A stretch of 64,000 nucleotides of DNA from Sulfurimonas sp. CG01_land_8_20_14_3_00_36_23 (lineage in GTDB: Bacteria > Campylobacterota > Campylobacteria > Campylobacterales > Sulfurimonadaceae). The notes below the pieces were generated by a model, which was not told the DNA's origin, did no database searches, and saw nothing but the letters and a program-made list of their open reading frames with translations. The stretch spans positions 1-64,000 of the forward strand of contig PETN01000017.1 in NCBI GenBank assembly GCA_002781365.1, written 5' to 3'. Below, piece after piece: positions 1 to 9,049 of this stretch (position 1 is its first letter; the number at the start of each line of letters is the position of its first letter). The translations under genes were made by a program, and so were the position numbers.

Positions 1-63
1 TAGCTGAAGATGTGGCATAAGGTTACAGGTGATGAAGGGAATTAAGATTTAAAAAAAGTTGTC

Positions 64-567
64 TTGACTTTTTGGGGTAGCATAGAGGGTGCAATTTTGA
101 GTGTTGCAAAACTCCCTTTTAGAATCAACTACATGAAAGAAGAGAAAAAGCCAAAACTTATGCGTAACATGCTCACAAAAGAGAGCTACAAAATGGCTAC
201 CTACGAAGATGCAACCGCAGAGATTATAGAACATTTTGGTTATGATGCATTTTCTCAGCCAAAACCTGTGGAGCTTATAAAAACATTGCTTCAATCCGTC
301 ACCTATGCTAAAAAAGATGCCCTTGTCTTGGACTTCTTTGCAGGAAGTGGAACAACAGCAGAGGCAGTTATGAAACTCAACCTTGAAGATAGGGGAGAGA
401 GGAGTTATATCCTCATTCAATCAAATGAAGAGATAAAGAGAGGTTCGAGTGCATATTTAAACGGGTATAGAACTATTTATGATATTATGAGGGAGCGGGT
501 GAAACTCTCTCATAAAAAATATCGCAACGGCTCCTTTAAAGAGTTGAAAATAGTTACATCTGAGTAA
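64..567 (+). pseudogene. Fragment of type III restriction-modification DNA methyltransferase (Mod)
   Basis: The 167-residue reading frame (TTG at 64; open back to about 46) carries the FxxPKPVELIK stretch (residues 63-73) and the AdoMet-binding motif I DFFAGSGTT (90-98) that end the catalytic part of N6-adenine/N4-cytosine methyltransferases of the Mod type. A full Mod is roughly 550-650 residues. The DPPY catalytic motif and target-recognition region, which should lie upstream, are absent, and an in-frame stop at 43-45 shows they are not merely outside the window. The C-terminus is also short. I read it as a decayed remnant. A hairpin followed by T-rich sequence (608-636) closes it off from ccsBA. 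Confidence 0.75.
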
Positions 568-607
568 CTTAAGCGATTTATTTCTGAAGAAAATCAATAA
601 TTTTTAA

Positions 608-636
608 ACTAATGAAATATTTAACCTTTCATTAGT
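608..636 (+). terminator. Hairpin with T-rich tail after the Mod remnant
   Basis: Arms ACTAATGAAA (608-617) and TTTCATTAGT (627-636) are perfectly complementary over 10 bp with a 9-nt loop, followed by CTATTTTTACT. AT-rich stem, so strength is uncertain, but the position just before the ccsBA promoter fits a rho-independent terminator. Confidence 0.5.
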
Positions 637-646
637 CTATTTTTAC

Positions 647-652
647 TAGAAT
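647..652 (+). promoter_or_regulatory. Candidate -10 element of ccsBA
   Basis: TAGAAT lies 28 nt before the ccsBA ATG, in a T-rich context typical of epsilonproteobacterial sigma-70 promoters, which often lack a clear -35. Assigned from sequence only. Confidence 0.4.
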
Positions 653-679
653 GCATTTTTTAAATTAAGGATATAACGA

Positions 680-3600
680 ATGAAACACTATTTATCGATT
701 CTAAGCTCAATGAAAACGATGGCAGCTCTCATGTTGTTTTTTGCATTTGTGATTGGATATGCAACAATTATCGAAAATGATTACGGAGCAATGACAGCAA
801 AAGCGGATGTTTATAGCACAAAGTGGTTTGAGCTTCTTCTCGCGACCTTAGGAGTTATCCTTGTGCTTAATATTCAAAAGTATAAGATGTACACAATGAA
901 TAAAGCATCTATTTTTATCTTTCACGTGGCTTTTTTAGTGATTCTTTTTGGTGCTGCTATTACACGTTTTTATGGGTTTGAAGGGAGTATGCACATTCGT
1001 CAAGGTGAGACTGTTTCTACTATGACAAGTTTAGAGACCTATTTTAAAGCTTCTACTTCAAGTGGGGATAAAACAACAACGTATGAAAAGAGTCTCTACC
1101 TCTCTAAAAGAAGTACTAACCATATCTCTACATCTTTAGAAGTAGATGGCAAAACTGTAGATGTTGAGCTTGTAGAGTATATTCCTGATGCAGTTGAGAC
1201 TATTGTAGAAGATAAGGTAAACGGTATTCCTATCGCAAATATGATGATTACCATTAATGGAAAAGGAGAGCCTGTTAAACTCAAAGTGGGTGACTCTTTT
1301 GAGAGTTCAGATTTTGTTTTAGACTTTAACTCTACAAAAACTTTTTCTAAACCAGTTATCTCTTTATATGTCGAGAATGATACGCTTATGATGAAGCATG
1401 ATATTGCTCTTACTTACATGAAAATGGATGATGGTTCTAAGGGTGATTTAACACCAACATCTGAGCCACTTTTAAGAAGAACACTTTACACAGGTGGTCA
1501 AAGTAATTTCGTTCTTCGTGAATTTCTTCCACATGCTGGTACAAAAATTGTAAAAAATCCAAAAGCTACTCCAAAAAGAGCTGGAGAGGATGCTTTACGC
1601 TTTAAAGTCACTGTTGGTGATGAGACGCAAGAGGTACTTGTAGTTGGGCAAAGTGGAGTTTTAGCGAATGAGACTCACAATGTAATCAATGGTGTAGATG
1701 TTCACCTCTCTTATGGTGCTAAAACACTTCAACTCCCTTTCGCACTTAAGTTGGTAGCTTTTGAGTTAGACAGATACCCAGGCTCGATGAGTCCAGCCTC
1801 GTATGCAAGTGAAGTTCTCTTGATAGACAAAGAGAAGAAGCTTGAGACGCCCTATAGGATTTTTATGAACAACATACTAGAACACCGTGGATATAGATTT
1901 TTTCAATCCTCGTATGACCAAGATGAGCAGGGAACAATCCTTTCGGTAAATAATGACCCAGGAACCTTACCAACCTACCTTGGGTATCTTCTTTTAGGGA
2001 TAGGAATGTTCTGGTCGCTTCTATCTAAAAAAAATAGATTTGCTCAGTTAGCAAAAAAAGCACAAAAAGCGAATGAGACGAAAGCCCTTGGATTTTTACT
2101 CTCATTAGGATTACTCTTTACGATTACGCCTTCCTATGCAGAAGAGTTGAATCCTGCTATTAAAACAATGCTCGCTTTTGATAAAGAGCATGCAAAAAAA
2201 TTCGGTGAATTAATCATACAAGATAGTAATGGGAGAATGAAGCCATTAGATACACTTGCAACAGAGATATTAGCGAAGATTCACAGAAGTGCAACCCTTA
2301 GTGTTGGCAGCGCAAATCTCACTGCGGATCAGGTAGTGCTTGGAATGATGATAACTCCAAATGTTTATAGAGACATCAAGATGATTCGCACCAAAGATAA
2401 AGGTGTGAATGAAGTTCTTGGTTTAAAAGGGGATGCGCTAAATGCTTCATTCTCAGAGTTTTTTGAAGACCCAATCAATATGCGAGGATATAAGCTTGCT
2501 ACTCTCGTAGATACAGCTGTTAGAAAGCAGGCAAAACATAGAGATAAATTTGACAAGGCTATTTTACAAATCGATGAGCGTGTAAATATTGCCTATATGG
2601 TTTTCACGGGAGAACTTATAAAAATATGGCCAAAACCAAATGATATGAACAACAAATGGTTTGGAACGATGGAAGCGCTTAAAACAATGTCACCTGAGGA
2701 TGTTCAAAGATTACGAACACTTGCAGTTGTTTACTTTACTGCAATCGATGCTTCTCTTCAAAATGGTGACTGGAGCGAAGCGGATACTGCACTCTCTAAA
2801 ATAGCAGAGTATCAAAAGTTTTATGGGGCAGAAGTTTATCCTAGCCAAAGCAGAATTTCTGCGGAAGTTTTTTATAATGAGGCGAAAATATTTGAGAGAA
2901 TTTACCCTCTTTACCTTCTCTTAGGATTTATACTTCTTATCTTGTCCTTTGTAAAAATCTTAAAGCCGAGCTTCAATATAGATATTTATACAAAGATTAC
3001 GCTTGTTGCTTTAGTGATTCTTTTTATAGCACATACAATTGGACTTGCAAATAGATGGTATATCTCAGGGCATGCACCTTGGTCTAATGGGTATGAGTCA
3101 ATGATTTATATCGGATGGGCATCTATTTTAGCTGGTTTTATATTCTCAAAACGCTCATCAATGACGATGGCATCTACAGGAATCTTAGCTGGTCTTATCC
3201 TTTTTGTGGCACACTTAAACTGGATGGATCCTCAGGTTACAAACCTCGTTCCTGTTTTAAACTCTTACTGGCTAAGTATTCATGTCTCTATGATTACTGC
3301 TAGTTACGGTTTCTTGGGACTTGGCGCACTGCTTGGATTTATAACAATCATTCTTTTCATTCTTAAAAATCCTAAGAATGAGAAGCATATAACGCTCTCT
3401 ATTAAAGAGCTCAATGCTATCAATGAGATGACTCTTATGGTAGGGCTTGCTCTACTAACAGTTGGAAACTTCTTAGGTGGTGTTTGGGCAAATGAGTCTT
3501 GGGGACGCTACTGGGGTTGGGATCCAAAAGAGACATGGGCACTTGTAACTATCTTGGTTTATGCGGCTGTTTTACACTTGAGATTTATTAAGTCTATCTA

Positions 3601-3802
3601 TACTGAGTTTAACTATAGTGTTATCTCTCTTCTCTCATTTACGACAGTTTTGATGACCTATTTTGGAGTAAACTACTACCTTGCAGGATTACACTCTTAT
3701 GCAAAAGGTGACCCAGTTCCTATTCCTGATTTTGTGCCTATTACTTATCTTATTGTATTTGTAGTCATCGCGCTTGCATTTAGAAACAGAAAGTTAGCCT
3801 AA
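680..3802 (+). CDS. ccsBA: Cytochrome c biogenesis protein CcsBA (ResB-ResC fusion)
   Basis: System II cytochrome c synthase: it exports heme and attaches it to CXXCH motifs of apocytochromes in the periplasm. The 1040-residue length matches the fused CcsBA of Campylobacter, Helicobacter and Wolinella. The N-terminal half is ResB-like (membrane segments near 10-30, 45-65, 75-95, then a large periplasmic domain and another segment near 430). The C-terminal part (about 720-1040) is CcsA/ResC with the WWD heme-handling signature WGRYWGWDPKETWA near residues 939-952, flanked by periplasmic histidines in HAPWSNGYES (about 797) and AGLHSYA (about 1002). ATG at 680 follows AAGGAT. It would mature the diheme cytochrome c1 encoded at 43.4 kb. 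Confidence 0.95.
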   Translation: MKHYLSILSSMKTMAALMLFFAFVIGYATIIENDYGAMTAKADVYSTKWFELLLATLGVILVLNIQKYKMYTMNKASIFIFHVAFLVILFGAAITRFYGFEGSMHIRQGETVSTMTSLETYFKASTSSGDKTTTYEKSLYLSKRSTNHISTSLEVDGKTVDVELVEYIPDAVETIVEDKVNGIPIANMMITINGKGEPVKLKVGDSFESSDFVLDFNSTKTFSKPVISLYVENDTLMMKHDIALTYMKMDDGSKGDLTPTSEPLLRRTLYTGGQSNFVLREFLPHAGTKIVKNPKATPKRAGEDALRFKVTVGDETQEVLVVGQSGVLANETHNVINGVDVHLSYGAKTLQLPFALKLVAFELDRYPGSMSPASYASEVLLIDKEKKLETPYRIFMNNILEHRGYRFFQSSYDQDEQGTILSVNNDPGTLPTYLGYLLLGIGMFWSLLSKKNRFAQLAKKAQKANETKALGFLLSLGLLFTITPSYAEELNPAIKTMLAFDKEHAKKFGELIIQDSNGRMKPLDTLATEILAKIHRSATLSVGSANLTADQVVLGMMITPNVYRDIKMIRTKDKGVNEVLGLKGDALNASFSEFFEDPINMRGYKLATLVDTAVRKQAKHRDKFDKAILQIDERVNIAYMVFTGELIKIWPKPNDMNNKWFGTMEALKTMSPEDVQRLRTLAVVYFTAIDASLQNGDWSEADTALSKIAEYQKFYGAEVYPSQSRISAEVFYNEAKIFERIYPLYLLLGFILLILSFVKILKPSFNIDIYTKITLVALVILFIAHTIGLANRWYISGHAPWSNGYESMIYIGWASILAGFIFSKRSSMTMASTGILAGLILFVAHLNWMDPQVTNLVPVLNSYWLSIHVSMITASYGFLGLGALLGFITIILFILKNPKNEKHITLSIKELNAINEMTLMVGLALLTVGNFLGGVWANESWGRYWGWDPKETWALVTILVYAAVLHLRFIKSIYTEFNYSVISLLSFTTVLMTYFGVNYYLAGLHSYAKGDPVPIPDFVPITYLIVFVVIALAFRNRKLA
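1527..1536. repeat. Weak copy of the WTCCACATGCCAA word
   Basis: TTCCACATGC matches the first 10 of 13 bases of the recurring word, inside ccsBA (reads LPHAG). Possibly decayed. Confidence 0.35.
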
Positions 3803-3805
3803 GGA

Positions 3806-3817
3806 TGGCATGTGGAA
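3806..3817. repeat. Uptake-sequence-like word, 12/13
   Basis: TGGCATGTGGAA (reverse orientation) sits in the ccsBA-DUF2461 junction. The GTG start codon of the downstream gene (3812) is part of the word. Confidence 0.75.
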
Positions 3818-4507
3818 TTTAAAGGCTTTAGTAAAAAAACAGTGCCTTTTTTAAGTTCTATTCGTAAAAATAACAATAAAGAGTGGTTCGAAGCGCACAA
3901 AAGTGAGTATGAGAACCTTATCTTAAACCCCTCTCGTCTCTTTGTCCAAGAGATGGGAGAGCATCTTCAGGCATTAGAACCTACAATCAACGCAACTCCA
4001 AAAATCAACAAATCACTTTTTAGAATCTATAGAGATACAAGAAGAATGGGTTCAAAAAAAGAGCCTCTCAAAAGCCGTATCGGAATCATCTTTTGGCAAG
4101 GAAATGCGTCAAGACTTCAAAGCTCCTCTTTTTACCTCCATTTCTCACCTGATGAACTCTTTGTCGCAGTTGGTGTTCGATGGTTCGAGAAGCCACTTCT
4201 TGATGCCTATAGAGAGTACATTCTCGATGACGAGAGAAGAGAGAAGTTAGCTGGTGTTTTAGAAGAGATATTGGCATGTGGATATGAAGTCATTCCAAAA
4301 GGGTATAAGCGATTTCCAAAAGGTTTCAGCGCAGAACTTCCACATGCAAAACTTAGTCTCTATAAAGGGATGGCAACTTATAAAATATTAGACCCAAAAT
4401 TGATAGAAGATGGAGATTTGTTGATAGATACGCTCTATAAAATATATGAAGATATGTTGCCTTTGCAGCAGATAATGTATGAGATTAGTATGCGAGTAGA
4501 GAATTAG
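3812..4507 (+). CDS. DUF2461 (TIGR02453) family protein
   Basis: A 231-residue soluble protein recognised as a DUF2461/TIGR02453 member by its opening FSKKTVPFLSSIRKNNNKEW, the segment FRIYRDTRRMGSKKEPLKSRIG (split here as FRIYRDTRRMG and KEPLKSRIG) and the FYLHFSPDELFVAVGVRWFE strand region. No biochemical role is established for the family. GTG at 3812 follows AAGGAT by a short spacer and lies inside a copy of the recurring 13-mer, and the gene holds two more copies. It starts 9 nt after ccsBA and its stop abuts the ATG of the SNF2 gene, so the three are probably cotranscribed. Confidence 0.8.
   Translation: MEFKGFSKKTVPFLSSIRKNNNKEWFEAHKSEYENLILNPSRLFVQEMGEHLQALEPTINATPKINKSLFRIYRDTRRMGSKKEPLKSRIGIIFWQGNASRLQSSSFYLHFSPDELFVAVGVRWFEKPLLDAYREYILDDERREKLAGVLEEILACGYEVIPKGYKRFPKGFSAELPHAKLSLYKGMATYKILDPKLIEDGDLLIDTLYKIYEDMLPLQQIMYEISMRVEN
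4271..4283. repeat. Uptake-sequence-like word, exact (A variant)
   Basis: Reverse complement of ATCCACATGCCAA. Inside the DUF2461 gene, read as LACG. Confidence 0.8.
4338..4350. repeat. Uptake-sequence-like word, 12/13
   Basis: TTCCACATGCAAA, one mismatch. Inside the DUF2461 gene, read as LPHAK. Confidence 0.6.
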
Positions 4508-7387
4508 ATGAATGTCGTTGATAAATGGTTAGAAAATTTACAAAACTCTACAAAAGAGTCTAAGCAAAAAGTTGAAAATGAGAAGATTCAAAGCGGGGAG
4601 TACTTTTTAAGCTATAGACTTTGCGGAGTGAAATCCTACGAGAGAGGAAAACTTAGTTTTTATAAATCCAAAATTTTAAAAAATGGTTTTATAGGAAAGG
4701 GTACAAAGCTTGATGGATATAAAGTAGTCAACTCTTACTCTTATCCAGAGCTAAAAAATGAAGAGGATGAGAATATCTTGGCGATGGCGAGTGCCTTGTA
4801 CTCTCATTATAGGTTCAATTATTCAGAAGATTCACTGAGCGGAACGCTTGGGTATATGCTTGCAAAAGAGGTTCTTTTAACAAATCGATGCTATTTTGAT
4901 TGCAATAAACTTCCTCTCCAATTTCAAGCAGAACCTTTTCATGTTGTCTATGATTTTAAACTCTACAGAGGTGAATTTACTCTCAAATCAAACATCGATA
5001 AAACGGAGTACAGAGTTATCGAGACAACACCACCGCTTCTTATGGATATAAAAGAGAACAGAGTTTACGAGTTGGATGTAGATATAGAACTTTACCGACA
5101 GCTCTTAAATGCTCCAAAGATTGACAAAGAGGATATAGGAAAAGTCTTTACAGCTGTTAGTAAAACTGCTCCAAACATAGAGATACATACGCCAAAAACA
5201 ATCTCGACAAAAAAAATAGAGACAAAACCGACACCTAAAATAAGCTTTAAAGATAGCTTTTTTAAACTCAACTTTTTATATGAAACGTATAGCTTGAAAT
5301 ATTTTCCAAGAGATGCCCTCAGAACTTTTTATGAAGAGAATCAAAAAATTGAGCTTACAAAAGATTTGGGGTATGAAGATAAAGTCAAAGAGAGACTTGA
5401 ATCTTTTGGCTTTGTATTTCAAAATGTAAATAATGATTTATATGTTTTTTTAAATGAGCACAAGCGACAAGAACAGCTCTTGATTTGGAAAGAGTTTTTA
5501 AATTTCCACATGCCAAAGCTTCAAGAAGAGGGGTGGGTAATCGAGCGTGATGAAGCGTTTGAGATGACTTTTGAATCTGCTTCGAATGTTGTTGTTGAGA
5601 GTGAGAATGTAAACAATTGGTTTACACTCTCTTTTAACCTCGAATTTAACGGAGTCTCTCAACCTATCGCTCCTCTAGTGACATCAATTATCGCTGAGTT
5701 TGATGACTTTTCACAGATGCCAGAGATTATCAATATTGAAGTGAGTAAAAATCACTTTGTCGAGGTTAGCTCCAAGCAAATCCAGCCAATAATAAAGACG
5801 ATAGTAGAGCTTTTTGATAAGAAAGATAAGAGCGAAAAGCTTGAAATCTCAGCGTATGACTCTCACCTTATAGAATTTATGGATGAGGATGTAATCTGGA
5901 GAGGGAGCAAAGAGATTCTTGAACTCTCCAACAAACTCAAAAACTTTAAAGGTATCAAAAAAGTAGAGCCGCCAAAATGTCTTAATGCCAATCTCAGAGA
6001 GTATCAACAAGAGGGACTTAACTGGCTTAACTTCCTCTATGAGTTCAAATTTGGAGGCATCCTCGCTGATGATATGGGGCTTGGAAAAACAGTGCAGACC
6101 CTAGCACATATCTCAAGACTCAAAGAGGAGGGCAAACTGACCAATCCGAGTCTGATTGTGATGCCAACTTCTTTAATAGCAAACTGGAAAAATGAGGCTA
6201 AAAAGTTTACTCCAAACTTGCGTGTTTTATCGCTTCATGGCAATGATAGGGCAGATAGATTTGATGATATAGAGAATTATGACATCTTGCTTACAACCTA
6301 TCCTCTGGTTGTAAAAGATCAAAAAAGATTTAATGAGTACAAATTTTTCTATATCATCTTAGATGAAGCACAAAAGATTAAAAATCCAAAAACGCAGATG
6401 GCGATTGCGCTCAAAACTTTTAAGAGTGATTATAGACTTGCTTTAAGTGGAACGCCGATTGAGAACCATTTAGGAGAGCTTTGGAGTATCTTTAGCTTTT
6501 TAATGCCTGGCTTTTTGGAGAGTTTGAGTTTTTTTAGAATGTACTACCAAACACCTATCGAAAAAGAGCATAATTTTGAGAGACAAAATCTTCTAAACAG
6601 ACGTGTCCAACCCTTTATGGTACGCAGAACAAAAGAGAAGGTCGCCGATGAGTTGCCAGAGAAATCTGAGATTATAAAATATACTCAGTTTGAGAGTGCG
6701 CAATCTAAGCTTTATGAATCTATACGCGTCACAATGGAGAAAAAAGTTCAAGAAGCGGTACGGGAAAAGGGCTTAGGCTCTTCGCATATCACGCTGCTTG
6801 ACGCACTTTTAAAACTAAGACAAGTCTGTTGTGACCCAAGTCTGCTCAAAATAGAAGAGGCGCAAAAGGTGCAGGAGTCAGCAAAACTAGAGCTGCTTTT
6901 AGACCTAGTCGATGAGCTTTTACAAGAGGGGAGAAAGATACTAATATTTTCACAATTTACCTCGATGTTAGCTATTATTGAAGAGAAGATAAAAGAGCAA
7001 GAGATTAGCTACACAAAACTTACAGGTTCCACACGCAACAGAGAGGAGGTATTAGAGACATTTACCTCAGGAAAAGCGGATATTTTTCTCATTTCACTCA
7101 AAGCGGGAGGCGTTGGACTCAACCTTGTAGAAGCCGATACAGTTATCCACTACGACCCATGGTGGAACCCCGCTGTTGAGAACCAAGCAACGGATAGAGT
7201 ACATAGAATAGGGCAAACTAAAGCAGTATTTGTGTATAAATTGATAGTAGAAAATACAATCGAGCAGAAGATTTTGGAATTGCAGACAAGAAAACAAGCG
7301 ATTCAAGATGCTATTTACGACACAGATAATCAGCAAGAGAACATCAACTTTAGTGGGAATGAGTTGTTGGAATTGTTAAAATCATAA
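4508..7387 (+). CDS. SNF2/RapA-type DEAD/DEAH helicase
   Basis: A 959-residue Swi2/Snf2 ATPase that should translocate on double-stranded DNA. Residues 1-480 are poorly conserved and not assigned. Then come helicase motif I ADDMGLGKT (about 519-527), the Walker B box LDEAQ (about 618), the motif III region LSGTPIENHLGELWS, and a C-terminal lobe with ILIFSQFTS (about 812), GGVGLNLVEAD and the arginine-finger motif DRVHRIGQ (about 897). Bacterial members act in transcription recycling, DNA repair or defence, and nothing here decides between these. ATG at 4508 follows directly on the stop of the DUF2461 gene, implying translational coupling. No nuclease or methyltransferase is fused to it, so it is not a classical restriction subunit. 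Confidence 0.9.
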   Translation: MNVVDKWLENLQNSTKESKQKVENEKIQSGEYFLSYRLCGVKSYERGKLSFYKSKILKNGFIGKGTKLDGYKVVNSYSYPELKNEEDENILAMASALYSHYRFNYSEDSLSGTLGYMLAKEVLLTNRCYFDCNKLPLQFQAEPFHVVYDFKLYRGEFTLKSNIDKTEYRVIETTPPLLMDIKENRVYELDVDIELYRQLLNAPKIDKEDIGKVFTAVSKTAPNIEIHTPKTISTKKIETKPTPKISFKDSFFKLNFLYETYSLKYFPRDALRTFYEENQKIELTKDLGYEDKVKERLESFGFVFQNVNNDLYVFLNEHKRQEQLLIWKEFLNFHMPKLQEEGWVIERDEAFEMTFESASNVVVESENVNNWFTLSFNLEFNGVSQPIAPLVTSIIAEFDDFSQMPEIINIEVSKNHFVEVSSKQIQPIIKTIVELFDKKDKSEKLEISAYDSHLIEFMDEDVIWRGSKEILELSNKLKNFKGIKKVEPPKCLNANLREYQQEGLNWLNFLYEFKFGGILADDMGLGKTVQTLAHISRLKEEGKLTNPSLIVMPTSLIANWKNEAKKFTPNLRVLSLHGNDRADRFDDIENYDILLTTYPLVVKDQKRFNEYKFFYIILDEAQKIKNPKTQMAIALKTFKSDYRLALSGTPIENHLGELWSIFSFLMPGFLESLSFFRMYYQTPIEKEHNFERQNLLNRRVQPFMVRRTKEKVADELPEKSEIIKYTQFESAQSKLYESIRVTMEKKVQEAVREKGLGSSHITLLDALLKLRQVCCDPSLLKIEEAQKVQESAKLELLLDLVDELLQEGRKILIFSQFTSMLAIIEEKIKEQEISYTKLTGSTRNREEVLETFTSGKADIFLISLKAGGVGLNLVEADTVIHYDPWWNPAVENQATDRVHRIGQTKAVFVYKLIVENTIEQKILELQTRKQAIQDAIYDTDNQQENINFSGNELLELLKS
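5504..5516. repeat. Uptake-sequence-like word, perfect 13-mer
   Basis: TTCCACATGCCAA, inside the SNF2 gene in the frame that reads FHMPK. Confidence 0.9.
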
Positions 7388-7406
7388 ACAGAGCAGGGAA
7401 AGAGAT

Positions 7407-8357
7407 TTGAAAAAAGAAGCAATCATTTTGTTAAATATGGGTGGACCGAACAATCTTAGTGAAGTTGAGATGTTCTTAAAAAATATGTTTGCAGATAAGA
7501 ACATACTCACGATGAAAAGCAATCTTTTGAGAAAGTTTGTTGGCGGTTTGATAGTTTTTAATAGAACGGAGAGCTCACAAGAAATCTACAGACAACTTGG
7601 TGGGAAATCCCCGCTTGTAGGACATACAAAAAACTTAGTTGCTAAACTTCAAGAGAGAGTAGGCGAGAATGTTCTTGTGGATTTTGCTATGCGCTATACG
7701 CCACCCTTTGCGGATGAAGTTATCGAGAGAATTAACAAAGCTAATGTAGATAAGATTTATCTCATTCCTCTCTATCCTCAATACTCAACAACCACAACAA
7801 AATCCTCCCTCGAAGATTTTGAGGAGCAGTACCATGCAAGTGAAGGCTCTGCACTTATGGTAGAGATTAAACACTTTTTTGAAAATGAGAGTTATAACAA
7901 GGCTATTATAGAAAGAGTCAAAGAGAAGATGGGTGAGGATGCCTATAGAGATTTTGATATTATCTTCTCAGCACATGGTCTTCCTCAAAAAATAGTCGAT
8001 GCAGGGGATGTGTATGAAAAGCATATCAATCGGCATGTGGAAATACTTAAAGAGAAGCTCAAAGAGGAGAGTATGAATTTTCATGAGGTTCATTTGGCAT
8101 ACCAGTCCAAAGTGGGACCAATGGCATGGTTAAAGCCATCTTTGGAAGATAAACTAAAGAGTGTGAGAAACAGAGGTGTCATTATCTTTCCTTTAGCTTT
8201 TACGATTGACAACTCAGAAACAGATTATGAGCTTGAGATTGAGTACCGTGAAGTGGCTGAGGAGTTAGGCTTTAAAGAGTATAGAGTTTGCAGATGTCCA
8301 AATGATAGTGAACTTTTTGTGGATGCTCTTTGTGAAATATATGAGAAGATGAGATAG
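7407..8357 (+). CDS. hemH: Ferrochelatase
   Basis: Inserts Fe2+ into protoporphyrin IX, the last step of protoheme synthesis; membrane-associated on the cytoplasmic side. The 316-residue length is normal for bacterial HemH. The N-terminal LLNMGGPNNLSEVEMFLKNM and the active-site loop IFSAHGLPQKIVDAGDVY (the His of SAHGLP binds the metal or proton) are clear, as is YQSKVGPMAWLKP. Near the C-terminus the acidic stretch NSETDYELEIEY replaces the common SDHIETLYELDIEY, which may be a group-specific variant. The start is TTG at 7407, preceded by GGGAAAGAG. It lies 19 nt after the SNF2 gene. Heme made here would supply CcsBA and the bc1 complex in this window. Confidence 0.93.
   Translation: MKKEAIILLNMGGPNNLSEVEMFLKNMFADKNILTMKSNLLRKFVGGLIVFNRTESSQEIYRQLGGKSPLVGHTKNLVAKLQERVGENVLVDFAMRYTPPFADEVIERINKANVDKIYLIPLYPQYSTTTTKSSLEDFEEQYHASEGSALMVEIKHFFENESYNKAIIERVKEKMGEDAYRDFDIIFSAHGLPQKIVDAGDVYEKHINRHVEILKEKLKEESMNFHEVHLAYQSKVGPMAWLKPSLEDKLKSVRNRGVIIFPLAFTIDNSETDYELEIEYREVAEELGFKEYRVCRCPNDSELFVDALCEIYEKMR
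8032..8042. repeat. Uptake-sequence-like word, 11 of 13
   Basis: GGCATGTGGAA, inside hemH in a frame that reads RHVE. Confidence 0.65.
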
Positions 8358-8371
8358 GTTTAGGCACAAAA

Positions 8372-9001
8372 ATGAAAGTTGTAATATTTGATATGGATGG
8401 CACGCTTTTAGACTCTAAAAAAGATATAACAATATCTGTAAATTATGTTAGAAAAGTAAACTATAACCTTGAACCACTCTCTGAAGACTTTGTGGTTGAA
8501 GCTATCAATATGCCTGTGAGAAATCTTCCAAAACTCTTCTATAATACGGAGACGTATGAGCAGAGTGATAGAGAACTTTTTGAAGTACATTATGAAAAAC
8601 AGTGCATTGTTAGCCCCTATCTTTATGAGGGTGTTTTAGAGACACTGCAAGAGCTTTTGGCATGTGGAATTAAAATCTCTGTGGCTACAAATGCACCCAC
8701 GCAATTTGCTCGTAGAATACTCACACACTTAGCAGTGGCACACATGTTTGATGTAATCATTGGAGCGAGTACGCAAACTATTCCAAAGCCTGACCCTCAA
8801 ATGTTAAATGAGATTTTGGATTATTACAAGTTCGATAGAGCTCTACATAAGGCTTGGATGGTTGGAGATAATTCTAAAGATATGTTGAGTGCACAAAATG
8901 CTGGAATAGAGTCTATGTTCGCAACATGGGGCTTTTCAAAAAATGGCGAACATGAGAAACTTATCCACATGCCAAAAGAGATTTTAGATATTGTTTTATA
9001 A
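8372..9001 (+). CDS. HAD-superfamily hydrolase, phosphoglycolate phosphatase-like
   Basis: A 209-residue cytosolic phosphatase of the Gph/PGP subgroup. It has motif I DMDGTLLDS (residues 7-15, nucleophile Asp7), a four-helix cap (about 20-90), motif II VATNAP, a motif III lysine in IPKPDPQML and motif IV VGDNSKDM. Substrate is not certain: phosphoglycolate is the usual guess for this subgroup, but other sugar phosphates are possible. It begins 14 nt after hemH and is probably in the same operon. The gene holds two copies of the recurring 13-mer. Confidence 0.85.
   Translation: MKVVIFDMDGTLLDSKKDITISVNYVRKVNYNLEPLSEDFVVEAINMPVRNLPKLFYNTETYEQSDRELFEVHYEKQCIVSPYLYEGVLETLQELLACGIKISVATNAPTQFARRILTHLAVAHMFDVIIGASTQTIPKPDPQMLNEILDYYKFDRALHKAWMVGDNSKDMLSAQNAGIESMFATWGFSKNGEHEKLIHMPKEILDIVL
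8657..8669. repeat. Uptake-sequence-like word, perfect 13-mer
   Basis: TTGGCATGTGGAA inside the HAD gene, read as LACG. Confidence 0.9.
8963..8975. repeat. Uptake-sequence-like word, exact (A variant)
   Basis: ATCCACATGCCAA inside the HAD gene, read as IHMPK. The overlapping TTATCCACA also happens to match the DnaA-box consensus. Confidence 0.8.
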
Positions 9002-9049
9002 TATTTTATGATAAAATAGTTTTACCTACAAATCTCTTTGGAGTTTACA

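Noticed and set aside
10-45. Short open stretch ending at 45 as the tail of an upstream gene
   Set aside because: A stop at 1-3 in the same frame limits it to 13 codons, so it cannot be the end of a longer gene.
8961-8969. DnaA box TTATCCACA, and the likeness of TTCCACA to DnaA boxes in general
   Set aside because: Only one site matches the DnaA consensus; the recurring word is dispersed over 53 kb, mostly in coding DNA, not clustered as at an origin, and no dnaA or dnaN is nearby.
9038-9049. TTG at 9038 as the start of the coiled-coil gene
   Set aside because: Those bases form the TTTGGAG ribosome site for ATG 9050.
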